Source of the DNA: Cydia pomonella
Taxonomy: Eukaryota; Arthropoda; Insecta; Lepidoptera; Tortricidae
NCBI RefSeq assembly: GCF_033807575.1
Contig: NC_084717.1
Span: 5,643,692-5,707,691 of the forward strand
DNA: 64,000 nucleotides
Direction: 5' to 3'
The translations under genes and the position numbers were made by a program. Shown here in pieces: positions 56,001 to 64,000 of the stretch. The notes under the pieces are model-generated. The model saw only the letters and a list, made by a program, of their open reading frames with translations, ran no database searches and was not told the DNA's origin. Each line of letters starts with the position of its first letter. The first letter of the stretch is position 1.

Positions 56001-58296
56001 TACATGATAAACAATAATTTGTATCATATCATGCGCTGTCAAAAACATTTGAATACGGCTCCATCTACAGTGGCAATAACTAATTGCCGTTTTAAAATCC
56101 CATTTGAAATCATGCTCCTAGCGCGACCTCGTGCTGCCATTTATGATATAAAAAAAAAAACACAGAACAGTATTAAAATAGACGCCAATTATTTCCACTC
56201 GGTTTAGTCATCCAACATAAGGCCGTAGTGACGCCATCTCTATAACTTGAGATTCTTGAGAATACTTCAATTTGCGGAAAACTGGTTTTTGCACACGTAA
56301 TATAACAGTACGTCAGATCTTTAAATATCCTTCGAAAATACACTTAACATAGGCAGAATTTACCGTTTCAATGTAATAGATATTTCTTTATTTCCTTTGT
56401 GCTAAGACATGGAGTTTTTCAGAGTTCTCAAGGGTCAACAAGGCATAAGCTCCATGTCCATGGGCGACGGTGGCCACTTTATATCTAGCAGCTCGCCTGC
56501 TCGTTTAATTATATTTTACAAGCAAGATTTTTTTTAATACAAGTTTGAGTTTAGGCATTTCGTAAAGTCCCGTAGATGGGATGCTGTTGATGCTAAAGTC
56601 TATGGCTATGCCCTTCGAATTTGATCCTTGAAGAAAAAGTAATAAAGCCAGAAAACACCACAGATACACCGATTTGACGCTTTTGACGTTGATTTACGTG
56701 GAAATTCTATACACATTGGTACAAAAGGTGTGTGAAATCATCCAACTGCTGAGGGTTGAGGTTTCTTAGCATTTATACAGCACAGCTCCCTCCCCACTGA
56801 ATATCAGCGCCGCGGTATTATGCTGAGTGGGACTGACTGGGAATCCTATTCTAGAGCCCTATTTTTGTTTTATATGTGTCTCTTTTTTTATGTATTATGT
56901 TGTGTGTGGCGTTAAATAAATGTATTATCTTTCTTTCAAACTGTGAACCTTCCCTGTGTTTCCATGTCTAGCCTAAAATGGGACCTTCTCAAGGATTCCA
57001 GTTTATTTTAGGTATTTTCTCCTTTTTTCAACGGACACCAGAAACAACAACTTCGAGACGATTATACCCATAGTCTCTGTCTATAAACTCGTTCAATCCC
57101 CTTCTAACGAACATGACTTGCCAAACCAACAGAACATGTCTCTAACCTGTCCCCAGTTTTTTACGAGCCCCTTTAGAACTAGTTTTTACTCTCAGGAGCC
57201 GGAGCCTTTCATTTCGTGCTCAAGGACATCTGAACCGATATTGGACCGCTTATGCGTGTTTAAAGAACTCGTGATTTGTAGATATTTGGAACTGCGAACG
57301 ACTTTTTTGCGAGTGGCCTTGTGAGTTAGGGAAAGTCTCGTTCTGGTTTTTTGTTCCTAATCTTGTTACGTTAAATTCTTTGGACATAATTGATAAGAAT
57401 GTAACTCCTGTGTGTACTTCAGTGAACATGAGAGTTAATTGAAATTGAAGAAAAAAAAATGTATGTACTTCCAAAACAAGGAAGCATGTCGGTATCCTTG
57501 CCACATTTGGCAGCAACATTACAGAGGAGATATTGCAAATAATATCAGGTTTTTTGTATAATTTTATCATGTCAATGGTGCTTCTATAGCGCACAATTTC
57601 GTTGAATCCAAGACGTAGATATATCTCTTAAAAAACGAGTCGTGTCAGTTCTGCACAGCGTTATAATAAACACGTAGTAACAAAAATAAATAACACATTT
57701 CAAGCTTCGCGATAAAACGGCGCATCTGCCAATTGACGTGAGTATTACGTATACGTAGATAATATTAACCTAAGTCACATAAAAATATTATAGTAAATAA
57801 GCCTTTTTGCTCCAGACAATATGTTCCATTTTTGAAGTTCACTGTAATGTTCTAGGTCTACAAAATTACGTCAAACTTCTTCAATGGGCTATCACACGCT
57901 GGCCAACTGGAGAAACCATCAGTTATCTTGTTGGATGCGTGCCACCGACAAATCGTAGATAATTTGAAATCCAATGTTTCGTACTTATTTATAAAGTTTC
58001 CGTGATTATGTGCTACCTTAGAGTTAGAACAAGTAAATGGCGAATCATTAGTCTCCAACTGACGCAGTTGCGGATGGTAATTTAAGCTTCTTTGTTTTAC
58101 TTATTATCTTTGTAAAAAGTTCAAATAGATGACTTTTCTCCTGAGACATGTAAGCTTGTTCAACTTTCAAAAATCTTTGGGCCCAGAGATATGAAGGAAA
58201 GATCGTTGCGATCCTGGTAATCCTGTGACTGGCACTGGAATTAATGTTAATAATAATGTATATAGATATCATCAATTTCTTACGACGTAGCAACAA
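56001..58296. other. no gene seen
   Basis: 56490-56545 may hold a scrap of a common repeat (GCAGCTCGCCTGCTCGTTT). Overlapping frames on both strands near 57118-57594 have no motifs. Confidence 0.4.
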
Positions 58297-58510
58297 GCAA
58301 CATCAAGTTCTAAAATCGGCAAGTGATTGCACGCCCAACGAATTTGTTTGCAGGTGATTCGATCGAACTGGCCAAATTGCTTCCAATTCGGCGGTAAACA
58401 AAGTACACGTGTAGCCACAGCCAGCCACCTTGACTCCGACCGAACACAGTACAAATATTAGACAAGCCAATTATCTAACTGCTTTATGGCTTTTTATATA
58501 ATTCACTGAT
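58297..58510. repeat. ~210-bp direct repeat, copy 1
   Basis: GCAACATCAAGTTCTAAAAT, GGCAAGTGATTGCA, TTGTTTGCAGGTGATTCGAT, CGAACTGGCCAAATTGC, ATTCGGCGGTAAACAAAGTA and CACGTGTAGCC continue to TTATGGCTTTTTATATAAT. Copy 2 starts 704 bp downstream in the same orientation. Copy 1 has short extra blocks (CACAGC, CC) absent from copy 2. Confidence 0.75.
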
Positions 58511-58624
58511 ACCTACTATACTACTACTAACAGTAGTCGAAAATAATGTAATCTCCGTAATTTGATCATACCCCACAGATTAAATTGAAAATTAAAACTC
58601 CCGCCGCCATTGTGACGGGGGTCA

Positions 58625-58975
58625 CGCCGTTTTTACAAAGCTTTTATTTAACTTGCAATGTAACTATGTGCCTATGTATGTACGGGTCAAATCTTGCAAG
58701 ATACATTTGACCCACTTCCCGGTTTTCGATGAAGCTGAAAATTTGCATACATATGTAAGTCGGGTGATATTGCAATATTATTGTACCATTGGGCTGATCT
58801 GATGATGGGGACAGAAGGTGTCCATGGGAACTCTCTGATCGAACAATGCAACCTAATTGTATTTGGCGTTTTTTAGAATTATCTCGATGAGTATTAGATG
58901 CCTGTGGGAAGAAAAGTAAGTACTGTCAGCGATAAAAGCTAGTACCGAAAACTAAATTTTTGCCAAAAACGTATA
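58625..58975 (-). mobile_element. four-copy dispersed repeat, copy at 58.6 kb
   Basis: Minus strand: TTTTGGCAAAAATTTAGTTT, AGCTTTTATCGCTGACAGTA, CTTCCCACAGGC, CTCATCGAGATAATTCTAAA, AGAGAGTTCCCATGG, CCGACTTACATATGTATGC, CATCGAAAACCGGGAAGTGG and a GTTAAATAAAAGCTTTGTAA tail. It sits between the two direct repeats at 58297 and 59001. Confidence 0.75.
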
Positions 58976-59000
58976 TATCATACTTGCTTATATCTACATA

Positions 59001-59210
59001 GCAACATCAAGTCCTAAAACAGGCAAGTGATTGCATGCAACGAACTTGTTTGCAGGTGATTTGATCGAACTGGCCAATTTGCCTCCGATTCGGCGGTCAA
59101 CAAAGTACACGTGTAGCCAGCCATCTTGACTCCCACCGAACACAGCACAAATATTACATAAACCAGTTATCTAACTGCGGCTTTATGGCTTTTTATGTAA
59201 CTGATATTAC
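59001..59210. repeat. ~210-bp direct repeat, copy 2
   Basis: GCAACATCAAGTCCTAAAAC, GGCAAGTGATTGCATGCAAC, TTGTTTGCAGGTGATTTGAT, CGAACTGGCCAATTTGC, ATTCGGCGGTCAACAAAGTA and CTTTATGGCTTTTTATGTAA follow copy 1 with scattered substitutions. No open frame is shared, and no LTR-type TG..CA ends are seen. Confidence 0.75.
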
Positions 59211-59574
59211 AGGTAGTATTAGAGGCGCATCGAAAATTGGGACCGTGCGAAGTGCGTGGTGGGGGTAAGTAAAGCGATCCCAGCGCGTAAGGTGGTAAAA
59301 ATTTGAACTAACTGCGGATAGCGTCTTTAACATTTCATACAATTATATGGCTCGAAATGAAACTTTGATTTACGATTACTCCTGAAATATTCATTTAAAT
59401 TGTATGGTGTAAGGGACCATTGTAAGCTGTATGAGTATGAAATGCTTAATATAACTAACGTATTTATTTTGATAATTGTTAATAATGTATCAATGTAAAT
59501 AGCTTTGCAAATGCCACATATTACGTGATCTTTTTCTAGAAGTTAAGAATGGATATAGTAAGTTATCCTTAAAA
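59211..59574. other. no gene seen
   Basis: Spacer without a recognised feature. Confidence 0.45.
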
Positions 59575-59885
59575 GATAGACATTTCACATCGCGGACTTT
59601 TTTGTAGATCTATGAATGAGAAACAACCCCACCATACATTGTGTTGTTATAGCTCAAACGGATTAGGCAGCGTTTTCGATTAAAGCTCCTAGCCAGCGTG
59701 ATTTTTTCCGACAACATCGTTATATTTCAAACAATTTACACAAAACCTTAACAAGTTATATACTTAAGCCTTCCTCAAGAATCACTCTATTGATAGATGA
59801 AAGTCGTATGAAAATCCGTTCAGTAGTTTTTAGTTTTGGAGTAGTTTTATAAGATGTAGTGAATTGACGTTTTCCCCTAGAATTG
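59575..59885 (+). repeat. LINE-associated dispersed repeat
   Basis: CATCGCGGACTTTTTTGTAG, ATAGCTCAAACGGATTAGGC, AGCGTTTTCGATTAAAGCTC, TTTTTCCGACAACATCGTTA, CAAGAATCACTCTATTGATA and GAAAATCCGTTCAGTAGTTT are, in order, a repeat I recognise from many lepidopteran loci, usually near LINE ends. No coding remains. Confidence 0.65.
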
Positions 59886-60950
59886 CGGACACTAGGTTGC
59901 GTGACAGTCGTGCACGCTCCCAATAGGGTAAACTTTTGTAATTTGATTATAATTTAGCATTTTTGCTTATTACATTATCTTACTTATTTTTTTTATTGTA
60001 TTGGTGTTCTTTAACCGTTTCTAGCTTGGGCCTTAGAGGAAATAATTTATGGTTTTTAAGTACATATTAGTGTTCGTTTATTTAGTAAGTGCGCAGTCTA
60101 AAATTCGTTGTTTAACCTAAATTACAAAACGAATATAATACTTAATTAATAATTATAACCTAATATGTATTTGCTATGTTCCGTCCTCCTTAACGTTGAC
60201 GAAATGATCGATAATGTCGATGGAGCCGTATTACTCAAGGACTGGATGATAGATTGTAATAAAAAATAATAACGGGATGAATCTTATTAGGCCTACAGAA
60301 ATGTCTGGATCAAGGCTTTAAATGTACCTGTCCATAACGGGTCTTGGAGAAACTAATAAGCCCGCTAAACGTGTGAGTGCGTTTCTTTCAGAAGTTACTG
60401 TCTTTAGTATGGATTCGTTGTACTGTTTCAGCTAATTTGTGTACTGCGACTCCAATGTTTATCCACAATGACTCACGACGGCAGGTGGAACACGAATCAC
60501 TGTAATTACCTGTGGCCAATTACTTTAATTCGCGACAGACTTCGTAACACTTGAATAGCCTACGATATTTATAGAATGGGCCAATTTTACGATATCCTGC
60601 CTTGGATTTTAGTGCTCCGTACAGGTTACTTTAGTTTGTGTTTCGTTTTTGTTGGCAATGTCCGTGTTTTAATGGTAGTAATTTTTTAGTTGATTGACAT
60701 TTGAATTTTTTATTATTTTGATTATGGCTTCTTTCGTTGCAATCAAATGAATAAAACATTTTATACTAATCTCTGCAAATTCTCGTCGAGTTGACTAATA
60801 GATCAAAACGAATAGTTACTTATCTTGAACAGTCAAAATGAAAATGATTACTTGGGAACTTCGGACTTTGACTTTGTAAGACTATTTGTCGAACCTGAGC
60901 TAAGACTAAGTAAGCCACCTACATAATTAATGCCCACCCCTACCTACATA
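59886..60950. other. no gene seen
   Basis: AT-rich spacer up to the mariner-type element. Confidence 0.5.
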
Positions 60951-61467
60951 CAACGTGTCCCAAAACTCAACGATAAGCCGGCACCATAGGATGGAGCTGC
61001 TTATGATTAGTCGAGAAAAAATAAGGAAAAAAATATATCTCAATTATTTTAGAAATTACAGAAAAAAAATGAAATTCATCGAAAATCGACATCCCTAATG
61101 GTATTTTTAACGACCATGTCACAAATATTCAAATATTACTGTTTTTTTTTTGTTTTTGGAAACTTAAGTAGCCCTGCTATCTAACACAGTTCTTAAAAAT
61201 ACCATAATACATGTAGTTTTTACACAAAAAATAATCAAAATTCATTTTGTTCCTACAATTTTGAAAGATTTTTTCTTACAGTCCACTTTCAATCATCATG
61301 GTGTAAAAAAATAGTATCGACACCACTATGGCAATTATTTTCAAAAGTTGACGCAACTAACCAAGATTCCAAAATGGTATAATACTTTAGGAAACCTAGT
61401 CACAAAAAAAAACAACGAATTTTTAAACAAGTATCGACATTATTTAATGTTGGCGGTAATCACTTTT
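60951..61467. repeat. left terminal inverted repeat
   Basis: It pairs with 62899-63418. Its inner end is TTTAATGTTGGCGGTAATCA, facing a diverged inner end (TGATTAATATCAACATTTAA) at the right. The outer 400 bp are nearly identical between arms. Confidence 0.9.
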
Positions 61468-61574
61468 ACTGTACCCAAAAAAGGATTTTTGTTGTTGAAA
61501 AATGTTGAATAAATGCAAAGAAATGGTACAATTTTTTTTCCTTTTTTTTAAATTCATTTACTACATTATTAATA

Positions 61575-62639
61575 CTACAGTAAATGTTCAAATTGCCTGC
61601 CACCGGCATTAATACAGACATGACATCGCCTTAGAAATGATCGTTTTATCCGTCGTGCATATCTTCTACCATTGATATGATCCGCAGCTTGTGTGATTTT
61701 TTGGCGAAGCTCGTCCAATGTTGCTATGGGTTTTGAGTAGATTTTGTCTTTAAGACAGCCCCAGTAGAAGAAGTCCAGGGGGTTCAGGTCGGGCGAACGG
61801 GGTGGCCACAAGATAGGACCAAGTCGCCCGATCCAACGCCCTGGATACTCTTGGTTTAAGTATTCTCGCACTGCACGGGCATAGTGAGCTGGGCAACCAT
61901 CATTTTGAAACCACATGTTTTGTAAATCACGTAAAGGCACGTCTTCTAATAATTCAGGCAAGTCGTTTTGTAAAAAGGTCAAATAGCCATCACCATTAAG
62001 GTTTCCTTGTAACTCAAAGGGTCCAATTACATTTCCATTTAAGATGCCCGTCCATAAGTTAACCTTGAATTGATACTGAGATTTGTCTTCTCTCATCAAG
62101 TGCGGATTTTCATTGCTCCAACTATGTAAGTTGTGTAGATTTGAATAGCCATCTTTCTTGCAGGTTGATTCATCCGACCATAGAACTTTGTCTAAGAATT
62201 GGGGATCTTCCCTGTGCTTTTGCAGCATCGCACGGCAAAATGCGACCCGATGTGGATAGTCCCGCGGTAGTAACGTCTGCACATGCCTGTAGTGATATGG
62301 GTGAAGTCTGTGACGTTTTAGAATTCGATGTGCAGAACTTTTTGGTATTCCCGTAGCTAGTTCTATGGCACGTACCGAGGTAGTTGAATCGTTTTCTATT
62401 TAATTGAGAACTTCTTCATCGCGTTCCAATCTAGGTCTTCCAGTGTGTCTCCTGTCAAATGGTAAACGACCTTCCGCAAAGGCTTGATGTACATTAATAA
62501 ACACTCGATAATCCGGATGTCTTTGAACATTTGGGTACCTTTCTCGATACAATCTGCTAGCAGCGTTAGCATTGCATCGGCATTCTCCATAAATGAGATG
62601 CATATTAGCGTATTCCAACGGTGTGTACGGTAGCGGCAT
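61575..62639 (-). pseudogene. mariner-type transposase, one internal stop
   Basis: Minus frame of 354 codons from ATG at 62639 to TAG at 61575, one frame throughout, broken only by TAA at 62400-62402 (codon 80). Residues about 3-65 (MPLPYTPLEYANMHLIYGEC, then RLYRERYPN) match the DUF4817-like N-terminal helix-turn-helix. Residues about 85-118 (VRAIELATGIPKSSAHRIL) form a second HTH. The DDE core is present: VLWSDES (D156), WFQNDGCPAHY (D247), PPRSPDLNPLD (D289 by my count), giving DD41D. Transposases of this superfamily cut at TIR ends and insert at TA, in agreement with the flanks. The first ATG after the stop would lack the first HTH, so activity is unlikely unless the stop is read through or an assembly error. 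Confidence 0.92.
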
Positions 62640-62898
62640 GATAAACGCTAAACAATCCAGAATACGGAAAAAGTCCAATACACAAAACACAATCACAGTC
62701 CAAAATAATGCCAGGTCAGTACAGTTTGCAGATCACCAGTCCAAAAAGCAAAGCCAAGAGTTGTTAGTATGAGAGCCACATCAATTAATACGGAACGGTG
62801 CACAGCGAACAAAGGATCAGAGTGTACTGACTTGAAAATTGTATTAACTACCCACATTTTCCATTGAAATTTTAAAACTTGCAACAACAACCCTTTTC
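62640..62898 (-). promoter_or_regulatory. transposon 5' region upstream of the transposase
   Basis: About 260 bp lie between the transposase ATG and the right TIR. It is not palindromic and has no strong ORF; it would carry the transposase promoter and 5' UTR. No TATA box is obvious. The label is positional inference only. Confidence 0.3.
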
Positions 62899-63418
62899 AA
62901 AAGTGATTAATATCAACATTTAAAAATGTCGGTTCTTGTTTAAAAATTCGTTGTTTTTTGTTGTGACTAGGTTTCCCAAAGTATTATACCATTTTGGAAT
63001 CTTGGTTAGTTGCGTCAACTTTTGAAAATAATTGCCATAGTGGTGTCGATACTATTTTTTTACACCATGATGATTGAAAGTGGACTGTAAGAAACAATCT
63101 TTCAAAATTGTAGGGACAAAATGAATTTTGATTATTTTTTGTGTAAAAACTACATGTATTTTGGTATTTTTAAGAACTGTGTTAAATAGCAGGGCTACTG
63201 AAGTTTCCAAAAACAAAATAAAAAAACAGTAATATTTGAATATTTGTAGACATGGTCGTTAAAAATACCATTAGAGATGTCGATTTTCAATGAATTTCAT
63301 TTTTTTTCTGTAATTTCTAAAATAATTGAGATATATTTTTTTCCTTATTTTTTCTCGACTAATCATAAGCAGCTCCATCCTCTGGTGCCGGCTTATCGTT
63401 GAGTTTTGGGACACGTTG
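62899..63418. repeat. right terminal inverted repeat
   Basis: Inverted copy of 60951-61467, with right-arm markers TTTTCAATGAATTTC, GGGCTACTGAAGTTTCC and TGTATTTTGGTATTT that separate it from the left arm. Confidence 0.9.
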
Positions 63419-63420
63419 TA

Positions 63421-63848
63421 TAACTTGATTTAGATTTAGGTCATTTTTTAACTCTTTAGATACCCACTTTCGTTTCATGGCGTGACTTTACGTACCAATG
63501 CCAATGTAGATCCATTTTTTCCTTATCGTGAATCTTGTTTTATTAATTGGTTTACTTACAATATTAGTAGTCTGGTAGTCTTATTTCCTTTAAATTGCAG
63601 TATCCTTATGAACTATATGGATCATCATTCTCGTATTGATTATATTTCCCTTTTTCTAATTATCTCCAATGTAGTTAGGCTTCGTGGTTCTTACCGAACA
63701 AATTTAGCTACTTATCTCTTCTGGTTTCTTATTTTCCATCACTAAGTACTTCACTTGGATTGAACAGTTGAACATCCAATTAAACTGTTATGATTTTATT
63801 GTTATTAATTATTTTAAATGTGGGCATGTTTGCTAGAATAGTATTGGT
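63421..63848. other. no gene seen
   Basis: The 87-codon frame at 63482-63745 is hydrophobic and has no ATG context or motif. Confidence 0.45.
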
Positions 63849-63950
63849 TACTCGCCATCAGATACATCGGAGCGATCAAGGCGCTCACAAATATCCGAAC
63901 AGAAATCTTTGAGCACCTCGGCCGCTCCGATATATCTGAAGGCGACGGTA
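63849..63950. mobile_element. MITE, CGCCATCAGATA family, copy 2 (internally deleted)
   Basis: TACTCGCCATCAGATACATC, GGAGCGATCAAGGCGCTCAC is mirrored by GAGCACCTCGGCCGCTCC, GATATATCTGAAGGCGACGG. The 102-bp unit lacks the roughly 45-bp centre present in the copy at 29274-29421. Confidence 0.7.
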
Positions 63951-64000
63951 CCTTAGGAAGTGTCTTATTTTATTTACACGAACTTGCAACAAATCGATAG

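Larger units (their letters stand above)
60951..63418 (-). mobile_element. Tc1/mariner-type transposon with ~520-bp TIRs
   Basis: The ends are CAACGTGTCCCAAAACTCAA and its complement, flanked by TA at 60949-60950 and 63419-63420. The terminal inverted repeats run 60951-61467 and about 62899-63418, unusually long for a 2468-bp element. Between them lies a transposase on the minus strand (61575-62639). Left and right TIRs differ at scattered fixed positions, which allows the arms of the 37442-38375 derivative to be assigned. The element is complete in structure; one in-frame stop in the transposase probably makes this copy inactive. Confidence 0.95.

Noticed and set aside
58297..59210. LTR retrotransposon with 210-bp LTRs
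   Set aside because: The direct repeats lack TG..CA ends, primer-binding site and polypurine tract, and only 490 bp of an unrelated dispersed repeat lies between them.

Overview
The window reads as nuclear DNA of a moth or butterfly (Lepidoptera). It is AT-rich and intron- or intergenic-like. It is packed with interspersed repeats of types common in lepidopteran genomes: the GGTTCCGTAGT-ended repeat, GGGCCAGTTGCACC-ended MITEs, RTE-like and Jockey-like LINE tails, and hAT and Tc1/mariner short elements. I found no host gene that I can defend from start to stop. No ribosomal RNA, confident tRNA, CRISPR array or bacterial operon signal is present. The only substantial protein-coding sequence belongs to a transposon at the right end.

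Layout. 1-4000: a frameshifted retroelement tail, a direct duplication carrying a perfect hairpin in one copy, two palindromic MITEs back to back (1281-1662), a further foldback (1850-1992) and a small hAT element with an exact 8-bp target duplication (3411-3516). 4-14 kb: two antisense LINE tails, a hAT MITE (8097-8232), a tRNA-like SINE head, and long plain stretches. 14-24 kb: a GGTTCCGTAGT-ended repeat with a nested MITE, several palindromic MITEs, and an ORF faintly resembling an alpha-carbonic anhydrase exon (19394-19636). 25.5-26.4 kb: an unusual series of short GC-rich palindromes of constant spacing. 27-36 kb: nested TIR and hAT elements and LINE ends. 37.4-38.4 kb: a 934-bp foldback derived from the mariner-type element at the right end. 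39-60 kb: four copies of one dispersed repeat (one of them at 25 kb), equal-length TA-flanked MITEs, a higher-order tandem repeat (45452-45950), a 1.92-kb hAT-type element with CCGGATCCGG clusters at both ends (49876-51799), and a duplicated 210-bp segment (58297 and 59001). 60951-63418: a 2.47-kb Tc1/mariner-type transposon with terminal inverted repeats of about 520 bp and a transposase interrupted by a single in-frame stop.

How the parts relate. The elements form families of likely movers and passengers. The 61-63 kb element could have supplied the transposase for its 37.4-kb foldback derivative. The two ~105-bp hAT MITEs (3411, 27280) share ends and GGATCC-rich interiors with the 1.92-kb hAT element. 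Nested insertions give relative ages: MITEs sit inside LINE-like or older repeats at 13896, 27280, 29274, 50399 and 52516. All identifications are by eye from sequence; no alignment or database search was run.
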